Positions 50,893-59,065 of a stretch of 64,000 nucleotides of DNA are shown in pieces. Each line of letters opens with the position of its first letter. Position 1 is the stretch's first letter. The DNA lies in assembly GCF_001889005.1 (NCBI RefSeq), contig NZ_CP018153.1:266001-330000 (forward strand), in the 5' to 3' direction. Position numbers and translations under genes: made by a program. Under the pieces are notes generated by a model. The model did not search any database, was not told where the DNA came from, and worked only from the letters and a program-made list of their open reading frames with translations. This stretch comes from Christiangramia salexigens. GTDB lineage: Bacteria > Bacteroidota > Bacteroidia > Flavobacteriales > Flavobacteriaceae.

Positions 50893-52368
50893 TTACTTAC
50901 CTGCTAACTTTTTGATCTTTATACCAAGAGCTGCAAAGAGAAGCGTCATAAACGGACTCAGATAATTAAAAAAGGCATAACCGGCATACGAAAGAACCGG
51001 GACACCTAAAACACCACTATGATATGCACCACAGGTATTCCAGGGAACTAGAACCGAAGTCACCGTTCCGGAATCCTCAAGACTACGACTTAAGTTTTCT
51101 GGTGCCAGACCTTTATCTTTATAGGCTTTCGCGAACATTTTACCGGGCACAACAATAGCCAGGTATTGGTCTGATGCTGTAACATTTAAAGCTAAACAAC
51201 TAAATACGGTACTGGCAAACAAACCAAATGTGGTATGAAATAGATTCAGCAATGCTTTACTAATTGTGGCTAAGGCCCCAATGGCTTCCATAATACCACC
51301 AAAAACCATCGCGCAAAGGATAAGCCAGATGGTACCAAGCATTCCAGCCATTCCGCTGGAGGCGAATAGGTCATTCAAGGCTTCAGAATCGGTTTCTACG
51401 GCTGTATCTACAGTGATCGCATTCATAATTCCTTTATAACCACTTATAAAATTAAGCTCGTCGCTACCGCTTACTTGTCTTACGATATCTGGCTGAATGA
51501 TCAAAGCCGCTACAGCTCCTAGAAGTGTTCCTATTAACAATGCTATTAGAGGAGATGTTTTTTTAACAATAAGAAAAATTACAATTGCCGGAACCAGAAA
51601 CAACCAGGGGCTTATATTGAATGAAGCATCAATAGAATTCAAAATTGCTGAAGTGTCGGTATTTCCAGAGGTATCAAGATTAAGACCGATTATAATAAAG
51701 GCAATGATGGTTATAGTGATGGTTGGCACAGTGGTTAATGCCATATATCTAATATGTGTAAAAAGATCTGTTCCTGCCATAGCGGGTGCAAGATTAGTGG
51801 TGTCACTTAACGGGGACATCTTATCACCAAAGTAAGCTCCGGAAAGAATAGCTCCAGCTGTCATTCCCAGGGAAATATCCAGTGCATCTGCAATTCCAAT
51901 TAGTGCAATACCTACGGTGGCCGAGGTTGTCCAGCTACTTCCCGTGGCAAGCGATATTACCGAGCAGATAATAACACAGGCTGCAAGAAATATGGTGGGA
52001 TTCAGGATCTGTAGCCCATAATAGATCATTGTAGGAATGATCCCGCTAATAAGCCAGGTCCCTGCAAGAGCACCTACCATTAAAAGAATAAGTATGGCTC
52101 CTGCCGTACTTTGAATATTTCGGGCGACTTCATCTATCATGTGGTCAAATTTGACCTTATTGAAATAGCCTACTATTGCAGCAACAGCGCCTCCCAATAA
52201 AAGAATGAATTGATTTGAGCCGCTTAAGGCATCATCTCCGTAAACGAAAAGAACATTAAAACCCAGCATGAGAATAAGTGCGAATACAGGGATCAAAGCT
52301 TCCCAGATATTTAGCTCTCTATTTTCGATGATAGGTTCCTTTTCAGGATTTGCGGTAGATTCTTCCAT
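50893..52368 (-). CDS. nhaC: NhaC family Na+/H+ antiporter
   Basis: The 491-residue protein has about 12 transmembrane helices and the NhaC features NPTIFLAACVIICSVISLAT, then GSSWTTSATVGIALIGIADA, LSGAYFGDKMSPLSDTTNLA (with the conserved GDKxSPLSD) and GTVTSVLVPWNTCGAYHSGV. It expels sodium in exchange for protons, sensible for a marine bacterium. It has a consensus promoter placed inside the terminator of the upstream PLP-enzyme gene. Confidence 0.94.
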   Translation of the reverse strand: MEESTANPEKEPIIENRELNIWEALIPVFALILMLGFNVLFVYGDDALSGSNQFILLLGGAVAAIVGYFNKVKFDHMIDEVARNIQSTAGAILILLMVGALAGTWLISGIIPTMIYYGLQILNPTIFLAACVIICSVISLATGSSWTTSATVGIALIGIADALDISLGMTAGAILSGAYFGDKMSPLSDTTNLAPAMAGTDLFTHIRYMALTTVPTITITIIAFIIIGLNLDTSGNTDTSAILNSIDASFNISPWLFLVPAIVIFLIVKKTSPLIALLIGTLLGAVAALIIQPDIVRQVSGSDELNFISGYKGIMNAITVDTAVETDSEALNDLFASSGMAGMLGTIWLILCAMVFGGIMEAIGALATISKALLNLFHTTFGLFASTVFSCLALNVTASDQYLAIVVPGKMFAKAYKDKGLAPENLSRSLEDSGTVTSVLVPWNTCGAYHSGVLGVPVLSYAGYAFFNYLSPFMTLLFAALGIKIKKLAGK

Positions 52369-52391
52369 GTAAAGATGTAGTATTTATAGGG

Positions 52392-52424
52392 CAAAAATAA
52401 AGCCTTACCCGGGTACTGATCAAA
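52392..52424 (-). promoter_or_regulatory. Promoter of nhaC
   Basis: TTTG at 52424-52421 is followed after 21 bases by TATTTTTG at 52399-52392, a perfect TAnnTTTG. The leader would be only about 20 bases. The -33 part lies within the loop side of the preceding terminator hairpin, so read-through and promoter activity may interfere with each other. Confidence 0.6.
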
Positions 52425-52442
52425 GTCAGTCTCTGGGTAAGG
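52402..52442 (-). terminator. Terminator after the PLP-dependent sulfur enzyme gene
   Basis: A compound hairpin: GCCTTACCC pairs with GGGTAAGGC, and inside it ACTGA pairs with TCAGT. Read leftward the stem is followed by TTTATTTTTG. It lies about 80 bases after the stop codon. Confidence 0.75.
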
Positions 52443-52524
52443 CCCGATTTTTAAAACCTGTCGTTAATATTGTTCATTTTTTCTGAACGTAATTTTACGA
52501 CTTTCGCTTTAAACCTGCAAAAAA

Positions 52525-53739
52525 TTAGACCATTTCAGATTTTAGAACGCCAATTTCCTTCATACAGGATTTCATCATGCTATAAGTTCTCTCGATATCG
52601 TTATCCAAACCAATAGAAAATCTAATAAGCCCGTCGCTTAAACCCATTTCTTTTTGTTCCTCTTCTGGAATTTCGGAAGAGGTTGAAGTCCCGGGAGCGC
52701 TGAATAAGGTTTTATAGAATCCAAGGCTTACTGCCAGATAGCCCAGATTTCTTTCCTGCATTAGTTCCATAAGGGCATTAGCTTTGTCGAGACTACCAAG
52801 ATCCACGGTCAACATGCCGCCAAAACCATAATCTTCGTTCATCATTCTTTTGAAAGTTTCATGGCCGGGATGTGATAAAAGCCCGGGATAAACCGTTTTA
52901 AAGCCATCCTGCTGAAACTTTTCTGCGATGTACATGGCATTACGGCTGTGTTGCTTCATCCTAATGTGAAGTGTCCTAAGGTTCTTAAGAATTGATGCCG
53001 CTCTAAGGCTGTCCATGGTAGGACCTAATAGCATTGCCGCTCCATCATTCACATTCCTGAGTTCATTAATAAAGTCCTTGGTACCACAAACCACACCACC
53101 AACAGTATCACTACTACCGTTGATAAATTTTGTTAAACTATGTATAACCACATCTGCACCCAGTTTTGCCGGACTAATAGACAGTGGTGAAAAAGTATTA
53201 TCCACGACCAGTTTAAGGTTGTTTTTTTTCGAGATCTTGGATAATGCTTCCATATCTGCAATTTCCAGCAGTGGATTGCTTACACTCTCACAGTAAATAA
53301 CTTTAGTGTTCTTATTAATAGCTTCGGCAACCATTTTAGGTTTGGTGATATCAACAAATGTTGTTTCTATACCAAAACCCGGTGCGAAATTTTTCAAAAA
53401 TGCATAGGTACCTCCATACACGGTCCTGCTACAAACAATGTGATCACCAGATTTACAGAGTTGTAAAAGTGCAGAAGTAATAGCTCCCATGCCCGAAGCC
53501 GCTACATTCGCAGTTTCTGTTCCTTCCATTGCTGCCAGAGCTTCTCCTAAATAAAGATTAGAGGGAGAGGAGTGGCGGGAATATAAATAGCAACCTTCAG
53601 CATTCCCTTCAAAAGTATCGAACATGGTTTTTGCCGATAAGAAGGTGTATGTAGACGAATCGGATATTGATGGGTTTACACCTCCGAATTCTCCGAAGTA
53701 CTGTAGATCCTGAATTGAATCTGCCGGTTTGTATTTCAT
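52525..53739 (-). CDS. PLP-dependent Cys/Met metabolism enzyme (methionine gamma-lyase / cystathionine synthase-lyase family)
   Basis: The 404-residue transsulfuration-family enzyme has the PLP lysine Lys204 in VVIHSLTKFINGSSD, the phosphate-binding YSRHSSPSN (Tyr53, Arg55), ASGMGAITSALLQL, and the C-terminal GLIRFSIGLDN. The position that is Cys in true methionine gamma-lyases (YGC) is Gly here in TVYGGTYAFLKNF, closer to cystathionine gamma-synthase or lyase. Substrate thus remains open among methionine, cystathionine and O-acylhomoserine. It is divergent from an Lrp/AsnC regulator gene, which probably controls it. Confidence 0.88.
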   Translation of the reverse strand: MKYKPADSIQDLQYFGEFGGVNPSISDSSTYTFLSAKTMFDTFEGNAEGCYLYSRHSSPSNLYLGEALAAMEGTETANVAASGMGAITSALLQLCKSGDHIVCSRTVYGGTYAFLKNFAPGFGIETTFVDITKPKMVAEAINKNTKVIYCESVSNPLLEIADMEALSKISKKNNLKLVVDNTFSPLSISPAKLGADVVIHSLTKFINGSSDTVGGVVCGTKDFINELRNVNDGAAMLLGPTMDSLRAASILKNLRTLHIRMKQHSRNAMYIAEKFQQDGFKTVYPGLLSHPGHETFKRMMNEDYGFGGMLTVDLGSLDKANALMELMQERNLGYLAVSLGFYKTLFSAPGTSTSSEIPEEEQKEMGLSDGLIRFSIGLDNDIERTYSMMKSCMKEIGVLKSEMV

Positions 53740-53893
53740 GACGTTTAATTTTATATATCAAATCTGCTAATAAGCCGTCATAAAATCAACTAGTTTTCTT
53801 AATGTTAGAAAATTAATCTGTTTAATTAAACTTTATTAGAATTAAAAACTTAAAATTGAACTATGAATATGTGAAAACAGAAAATTAATCCAA

Positions 53894-54352
53894 ATGAAAA
53901 TAGACGAACTGGATAAAAAGATCTTATATTATCTTCAGATTGACAGCAAAAAAACCAACAAGGAAATATCCAATGACTGCGGGCTTTCTGTAACTGCGGT
54001 TTATGAAAGGATCAAAAAACTTGAAAGAGAAGGGGTGATCTCAAAATATGTGGCGCTTATAGATCCGGAAATGGTAGATAAAAAATTCATGGTATTATGC
54101 CAGATAAAACTGGTGCAACATAAAAAGGAAATACTTACCAGGTTTGAAAAAGAAGTCACGGGCTTAACAGAGGTAATAGAATGTCTACACGTGAGTGGAG
54201 ATTACGATTATATTTTGAAAGTCCTGGTAAAGGATATGGAAGCCTACAGGGAATTCATGGTCACAAAATTAACAACGCTCAACCATATTGCGAGTACAAA
54301 AAGTATTTTCACTATTAATAAGGTGAAGCAAACCACCAGTATAATACTTTAA
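53894..54352 (+). CDS. Lrp/AsnC family transcriptional regulator
   Basis: The 152-residue regulator has an N-terminal winged helix (DELDKKILYYLQIDSKKTNK, then LSVTAVYERIKKLEREGVIS) and a C-terminal RAM/ligand domain (QIKLVQHKKEILTRFEKEVT, CLHVSGDYDYILKVLVKDME). Such proteins form octamers and respond to amino acids. Its divergent neighbour is a methionine/cysteine PLP enzyme, so sulfur amino acids are the likely signal. The 154 bp between the two genes contain AT-rich sequence and no consensus -7 element that stands out. Confidence 0.94.
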   Translation: MKIDELDKKILYYLQIDSKKTNKEISNDCGLSVTAVYERIKKLEREGVISKYVALIDPEMVDKKFMVLCQIKLVQHKKEILTRFEKEVTGLTEVIECLHVSGDYDYILKVLVKDMEAYREFMVTKLTTLNHIASTKSIFTINKVKQTTSIIL

Positions 54353-54385
54353 ATCTTAAAATTTTGTTTTGTCTATTCGTCTGCA

Positions 54386-54416
54386 TTGGTCATTGTAGAG
54401 AATAGTCGTACTTTTG
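54386..54416 (+). promoter_or_regulatory. Promoter of lpdA
   Basis: TTG at 54386-54388, a 20-base spacer and TACTTTTG at 54409-54416 fit the Bacteroidota consensus in full. The leader would be about 32 bases. Confidence 0.7.
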
Positions 54417-54454
54417 TGGTCAATTTGTTCAAAAATCAGTAAAAAAATACAATT

Positions 54455-55858
54455 ATGAGTAAATATGATGTTGCAGTTATTGGATCCGGGCCTGGTGGTT
54501 ATGTTGCCGCTATTCGTTGTGCTCAATTAGGTATGAAAACTGCAATCATAGAAAAATATTCCACCCTGGGTGGAACTTGTTTAAATGTAGGTTGTATTCC
54601 AAGTAAGGCCCTTTTAGATTCTTCTCATCATTATCATGATGCAATTGCTCATTTTGAGGAGCATGGGATTGAAATTCCAGGCGAGGTGAAGCTGAATCTT
54701 GAAAAAATGATGGATCGTAAAGCATCTGTTGTTAGTCAGACTTGTGACGGTGTAAAATATCTAATGGATAAGAATAAGATCGATGTATTTGAAGGTGTTG
54801 GGTCTTTTAAAGATAAAACACATATCAACATCGAGAAGGATGGAAAGACTGAAACTATTGAAGCTGCAAAGACGATCATAGCTACGGGTTCTAAACCTGC
54901 AAACCTTCCGTTCATCGAACTTGATAAAGAGCGTGTGATCACTTCTACCGAAGCTCTTAAGCTTAAAGAAGTGCCAAAACACATGATCGTAATTGGTGGT
55001 GGCGTAATCGGTCTTGAACTTGGACAGGTTTATCGCCGTCTTGGTGCCGAGGTGACTGTAGTAGAATTTCTGGACAGGATAATTCCAACTATGGATTCTG
55101 CGCTTTCAAAAGAACTTCAAAAAGTATTGAAGAAACAAGGTGTGAAATTCCATACCAGTACCAAGGTGAAGTCTGTTGAGCGCAATGGTGATGAGATCAT
55201 CATTAAGGCAGATGATAAAAAGGACAAGGAAATAGAGATAAAAGGTGATTATTGTCTTGTTTCTGTAGGTCGTAAACCTTTTACAGATGGACTTAATGCT
55301 GAAGCAGCAGGAGTGGAGCTGGATGATAAAGGAAGAGTAAAAGTGAACGATCATCTTCAAACCAATGTAGATAATATCTATGCTATTGGTGATGTGGTTC
55401 GTGGAGCTATGCTTGCACATAAAGCTGAAGAAGAAGGGACTATGGTTGCTGAATTGATGGCAGGGCAGAAACCTCACATTAATTATAACCTTATTCCTGG
55501 TGTAGTATATACCTGGCCTGAAGTTGCTGCGGTTGGTAAAACCGAAGAGCAATTGAAGGAAGAAGGTGTAAAGTATAAAGAAGGGAAATTCCCAATGCGA
55601 GCACTTGGACGTTCCAGAGCTAGTGGAGACATTGACGGGCTTGTTAAGATCCTTGCAGACGAAAAGACCGATGAGGTACTTGGAGTGCATATGATAGGTG
55701 CAAGAACGGCTGATTTAATTGCTGAAGCAGTGACGGCTATGGAGTTCAGAGCCTCTGCAGAGGATATCGCAAGAATGAGTCATGCTCACCCAACTTATGC
55801 TGAAGCTGTGAAGGAAGCTGCATTAGCCGCTACCGAAAACAGAGCTCTGCATATCTAA
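54455..55858 (+). CDS. lpdA: Dihydrolipoyl dehydrogenase
   Basis: The 467-residue flavoenzyme has the FAD motif GSGPGGYVAA at 10-19, redox cysteines Cys42 and Cys47 in GGTCLNVGCIPSKALL, the NAD-binding GGGVIGLELGQVYRRLG, the second FAD contact NVDNIYAIGDV, and the C-terminal active-site base in MSHAHPTYAEAVKEAAL. It reoxidises lipoyl groups of pyruvate, 2-oxoglutarate or branched-chain dehydrogenase complexes. It is a single-gene unit here with its own promoter and terminator, so it probably serves several complexes. Confidence 0.98.
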   Translation: MSKYDVAVIGSGPGGYVAAIRCAQLGMKTAIIEKYSTLGGTCLNVGCIPSKALLDSSHHYHDAIAHFEEHGIEIPGEVKLNLEKMMDRKASVVSQTCDGVKYLMDKNKIDVFEGVGSFKDKTHINIEKDGKTETIEAAKTIIATGSKPANLPFIELDKERVITSTEALKLKEVPKHMIVIGGGVIGLELGQVYRRLGAEVTVVEFLDRIIPTMDSALSKELQKVLKKQGVKFHTSTKVKSVERNGDEIIIKADDKKDKEIEIKGDYCLVSVGRKPFTDGLNAEAAGVELDDKGRVKVNDHLQTNVDNIYAIGDVVRGAMLAHKAEEEGTMVAELMAGQKPHINYNLIPGVVYTWPEVAAVGKTEEQLKEEGVKYKEGKFPMRALGRSRASGDIDGLVKILADEKTDEVLGVHMIGARTADLIAEAVTAMEFRASAEDIARMSHAHPTYAEAVKEAALAATENRALHI

Positions 55859-55880
55859 TATAGGGTTCATAATACGAAGT

Positions 55881-55915
55881 AAAAAGACCGCCGTACCAGC
55901 GGTCTTTTTATTTTT
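55881..55915 (+). terminator. Intrinsic terminator after lpdA
   Basis: AAAAAGACCGC pairs with GCGGTCTTTTT (11 bp, seven-base loop) followed by TTTATTTTTA. It lies about 20 bases after the stop codon. Confidence 0.9.
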
Positions 55916-55983
55916 ATCCCGAATGTAATTTCTATTGGAAGTTTTACTAATTTTATTAGGTTAAATTCTAAATATTAGAAATC

Positions 55984-56091
55984 ATGTCTAAGGAGAAATC
56001 CCCATCAAAGAATTCGGCTAAAAAAGAGGCGGTTCTTAGTTTAAAAGAAAAGCGCGCTGCAAAAGCTGCGAAGAGAAAGAACAGATCTTAA
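55984..56091 (+). CDS. Small basic protein of 35 residues
   Basis: The short frame opens with ATG and reads MSKEKSPSKNSAKKEAVLSL followed by KEKRAAKAAKRKNRS. Ten of its residues are Lys and more are Arg, and the second half is a clear amphipathic helix. It sits alone between two terminators, in an otherwise non-coding gap, and similar tiny KEKR-AAKAAK proteins are, as I recall, annotated in other flavobacteria. Nucleic acid binding or a ribosome-associated role would fit its charge; no function is known. Start and stop are clean and no rival frame exists on either strand. Confidence 0.65.
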   Translation: MSKEKSPSKNSAKKEAVLSLKEKRAAKAAKRKNRS

Positions 56092-56101
56092 TCTATAGAA
56101 C

Positions 56102-56131
56102 AAAAAAGGAGGCAAAATTGCCTCCTTTTTT
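56102..56131. terminator. Bidirectional terminator between the 35-residue protein and the DEAD-box gene
   Basis: AAAAAAGGAGGC pairs with GCCTCCTTTTTT around an AAAATT loop. The A run and T run make it usable from both sides; it sits directly after the helicase stop codon and about ten bases after the small gene. Confidence 0.9.
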
Positions 56132-57477
56132 TATCTCTTCTTTTTATTTCTATTAGCGTGTTTATCGCCACGTGTTTTAGGCTTTTTATATTTTTTAGCG
56201 ATCTCTCTTCTGTAGGAACCACCTAGATTAACCTTTTTATTTTTTTCTTTTTTCTCATGAAAGGCCGGTCCAGCTTCATCTGCAGCAGAATTTGGATTGT
56301 TTATTTCAATCGCTCTCGGTTTTTCTTCAGGGATCAGTTCGTTCGAGATCTCAACTTCTGCCGGAAGATCGTATTGCTTAACTTCCATTTCCATTAAGCT
56401 CTCTATGTTTTCAAGGAATTCTTCCTCTTTCGGGGTCGTAAGTAAAAGTGAAATACCTTTTCTTTCTGCACGTCCGGTTCTACCAATTCTATGCATATAG
56501 TTCTCAGCATAATTCGGAGTGTCAAAATTAACCGCATGCGATACCTTGTCAAGATCAAGTCCACGAGCCATAACATCTGTAGCTATAAGGATCCTGGAGT
56601 GACCCTCATCAAAATCGTTTACACTCTTCAGCCTGTAATTCTGGCTTTTTCCGGTGTGAACCAGACTGGACTCCTGCGGAAATTTTTTAGACAGGATCTC
56701 ATATAAGCGGTCTGCCAAACGTTTGTCTCCAACAAAGATCAATACCTTATTATAGGTTTCCTTATCAGATAACAGGTATTTTAAGAGGTTAGCTTTAGTG
56801 TTGAAGTTAGGTAACTTATAGCCTCTTTGCTCAATATTTTCTAGCGGCGTACCACTTACGGCAACCGAGATCTTTTCCGGAGATTTAAAATTCGCATCGA
56901 TCATGGTCTCTACGATCTCTGTCATGGTTGCAGAAAACATAATGCTTTGTCTGTTGGACGGAAGTAGCTCAAGTATGTTATTTACCTGAAATTTAAATCC
57001 AAGGTCCAACATAACATCCACTTCATCTATTACCAGTTTTTGAATAGATTTAAATTGGATAGCTCTTCTTAGAACCAGATCATAAAGCCTTCGTGGAGTC
57101 GCAACAACAATATCCTGACCCTGCATAAGGCTTTGATGCTGAGTATTGATATTCACGCCTCCATAAACTCCTGAAACCCTTAAATTGATATACTTAGCAA
57201 GTTTTTCAATCTCTTCCACGACCTGAACAACAAGTTCACGGGTTGGGACTAAAATAAGTATACGAGGATTTTTTTGCTCTGAATATTTCAGCATTCTAAG
57301 TAATGGAAGAAGATAGGCAAAAGTCTTACCTGTCCCTGTCTGTGCTATACCCACAACATCTCTTCCAGACATGATTGCCGGAAATGCCTGTTCCTGTATT
57401 GGAGTAGGAGACTGGAAATCCAGATCCTCCAAAGCGTTGCGTAAAGGGGTATTTAAATTTAGATCCTGAAAGCTCAA
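56131..57477 (-). CDS. DEAD-box ATP-dependent RNA helicase
   Basis: The 448-residue helicase has all core motifs: Q motif FQSPTPIQEQAFP, motif I AQTGTGKT, Ia PTRELVVQ, II DEVD (a DEVD rather than DEAD box), III SATM, IV ILIF-like VLIFVGD, V ATDVMARGLD, VI HRIGRTGR. A basic C-terminal tail (KKEKNKKVNLGGSYRREIAK, then KPKTRGDKHANRNKKKR) probably binds rRNA. It resembles RhlE-type helicases that aid ribosome assembly or mRNA decay in the cold. The likely start is the TTG at 57477, giving MSFQDLNLN, the common start in relatives; another TTG eight codons upstream is open and no ATG exists. Confidence 0.94.
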   Translation of the reverse strand: MSFQDLNLNTPLRNALEDLDFQSPTPIQEQAFPAIMSGRDVVGIAQTGTGKTFAYLLPLLRMLKYSEQKNPRILILVPTRELVVQVVEEIEKLAKYINLRVSGVYGGVNINTQHQSLMQGQDIVVATPRRLYDLVLRRAIQFKSIQKLVIDEVDVMLDLGFKFQVNNILELLPSNRQSIMFSATMTEIVETMIDANFKSPEKISVAVSGTPLENIEQRGYKLPNFNTKANLLKYLLSDKETYNKVLIFVGDKRLADRLYEILSKKFPQESSLVHTGKSQNYRLKSVNDFDEGHSRILIATDVMARGLDLDKVSHAVNFDTPNYAENYMHRIGRTGRAERKGISLLLTTPKEEEFLENIESLMEMEVKQYDLPAEVEISNELIPEEKPRAIEINNPNSAADEAGPAFHEKKEKNKKVNLGGSYRREIAKKYKKPKTRGDKHANRNKKKR

Positions 57478-57550
57478 AGCGTGAAGTTTAATTTTGTGCA
57501 AAGGTACGCTATGCTTTTCAAACTATTACCTAAAATTTCGAAGTAAACTA

Positions 57551-58423
57551 CTAATGAATCTCGATCGTATATTCGGCGGTATATTCTCCTGCAGGAGAAA
57601 GACTTAAAAGTCCTTCCTTATTTTTAAAGTTCTGATCTGTGTCCTCCGTATCTGCAATTCCTAGCCAAGGTTCAATACAAACATATGGAGCTCCCGGTTT
57701 AGCCCAAACTCCAAGATTTTTGAAATCGGAATAAGTTAAGCTTAACCACTTGCCATATTTTTTACTATTCAGACTTACTTTTTTTGAGGCTATATTTTTA
57801 AATATCAAAGCATCATGATCAAATATATTTTTAGTGAGCCAGAGTTTCGTATCGTTTTCGGTGAATGGCTGAGCTTCATTTTTTACCAGACCTGCTTCGT
57901 TTAAGGGAAAAGTGTTTAGGCTTAATTCGTGGTCAAATTCCAGAAAATAATCGGAAATCTTTTCTCCTTCCAGGTGCTGAATATTAAATGCTGGATGACC
58001 ACCTAGTGAAAATAACATCTCACGAGAATCCAAATTTATGATATGATGGCTAACCTCAAGTTTTTGTTCCCGAAGTGTAAATGCAATTTTAAAGTTAAAT
58101 TTGAACGGATATAGTTTTAAGGTCTCTGTAGAATAGATGTATTCAAAAACCAACTGATTTTGGCTGCGTTCTTTTAAATGTATTTGGGGATTATTCCTTA
58201 TCAAGCCATGTTTTGGCATCTCATACCTTTCGCCTTCAAACTTGAAAAATCCGTCTTTTAGAACGCCTATTACCGGGAAAAGATTGGGTGCACTGCTTCC
58301 CCAGATCGCAGGATCTGCCTGCCAGATATATTCAAGATTGTTTTTTTTATTTAATATGCTGCAAAGTTCTGCTCCTTTTTCGTGAACCTCAATTTTAAGG
58401 TGATCGTTCTCTATAGTATACAC
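57551..58423 (-). CDS. Aldose 1-epimerase family protein
   Basis: The 290-residue protein has the galactose mutarotase beta-sandwich: HEKGAELCSILNKKNNLEYI, WGSSAPNLFPVIGVLKDGFF, MPKHGLIRNNPQIHLKERSQ with the conserved His of HGLIR, FSLGGHPAFNIQ with a second His, and CIEPWLGIADTE with the catalytic Glu region. It is of the YeaD/YihR-like type that acts on sugar or sugar-phosphate anomers. No other sugar gene is adjacent, so the substrate is open. Confidence 0.9.
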   Translation of the reverse strand: MYTIENDHLKIEVHEKGAELCSILNKKNNLEYIWQADPAIWGSSAPNLFPVIGVLKDGFFKFEGERYEMPKHGLIRNNPQIHLKERSQNQLVFEYIYSTETLKLYPFKFNFKIAFTLREQKLEVSHHIINLDSREMLFSLGGHPAFNIQHLEGEKISDYFLEFDHELSLNTFPLNEAGLVKNEAQPFTENDTKLWLTKNIFDHDALIFKNIASKKVSLNSKKYGKWLSLTYSDFKNLGVWAKPGAPYVCIEPWLGIADTEDTDQNFKNKEGLLSLSPAGEYTAEYTIEIH

Positions 58424-58528
58424 TGCTGTGGTCTTTCAAATTTTTTCGAAGTTACAATTCTTGCACAAGTAAAAAATGAAAAAAAAGGAGGATTGTTTTT
58501 TTTGGGTATTTTTAGAAAAATTTTTTAA

Positions 58529-59065
58529 ATGAAAAATGTTCTTGCGTTCACAGGTTCAAACAGCAGTACCTCTATCAATCAAAAATTATTAGATCATATT
58601 TCTAACAGGCTTAATGGCCATGAAGTAAAAAGGATAAAACTCACCGATTTTCCATTACCTATCTTTAGTGAGGATATAGAGAAAAATGAAGGGATACCTG
58701 ATAATGTAAAACAATTGAATCAAACCATAAAAGCACATGATGCACTTCTGGTCGCAGTTAATGAGCACAATGGGGCTTCATCAGCCTTCTTTAAGAATAC
58801 AATAGACTGGTTATCCAGAAATGAGCGTAATTTTCTGGAAGGCAAGAAGATCCTTTTATTTAGTACTTCTCCCGGAGCCCGAGGCGCTAAAACCTCCCTT
58901 GAGTACACAAAGAATATCTTTGGTCGCTTTGGAGGGGAGGTAATCGAGAGTTTTAGTTTCCCTTCCTTTAAGGACAATTTTCAGGATGGTAAGATAGTTA
59001 ACGAAGTTCTGGATATGGGAATTGAAGATGTGCTTACTACCTTTGCACATCAAATTGAAAATTAA
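58529..59065 (+). CDS. NADPH-dependent FMN reductase family protein
   Basis: The 178-residue flavodoxin-like protein opens NVLAFTGSNSSTSINQKLLD with the FMN-phosphate loop TGSNSSTSIN, has DFPLPIFSEDIE, the isoalloxazine-contacting EHNGASSAFFKNTIDWLSR, and LLFSTSPGARGAK. It likely reduces FMN, quinones or azo dyes with NAD(P)H. Its stop codon abuts the GTG start of pabB with no gap, so it is co-translated with a folate gene, for no obvious reason. Confidence 0.92.
   Translation: MKNVLAFTGSNSSTSINQKLLDHISNRLNGHEVKRIKLTDFPLPIFSEDIEKNEGIPDNVKQLNQTIKAHDALLVAVNEHNGASSAFFKNTIDWLSRNERNFLEGKKILLFSTSPGARGAKTSLEYTKNIFGRFGGEVIESFSFPSFKDNFQDGKIVNEVLDMGIEDVLTTFAHQIEN

Noticed and set aside
52416..52429. 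CTGAT-CAAA-GTCAG fits the TGA-N6-TCA pattern and lies 47 bases before nhaC
   Set aside because: It forms the inner stem of a terminator hairpin, and the octamer of nhaC is 16, not 22, bases away with its own TTTG -33 element, so an ordinary promoter plus terminator explains it.
55106..55690. A 194-codon open frame on the minus strand inside lpdA
   Set aside because: It is antisense to a highly conserved gene with all motifs in place; the translation is low-complexity and matches nothing.
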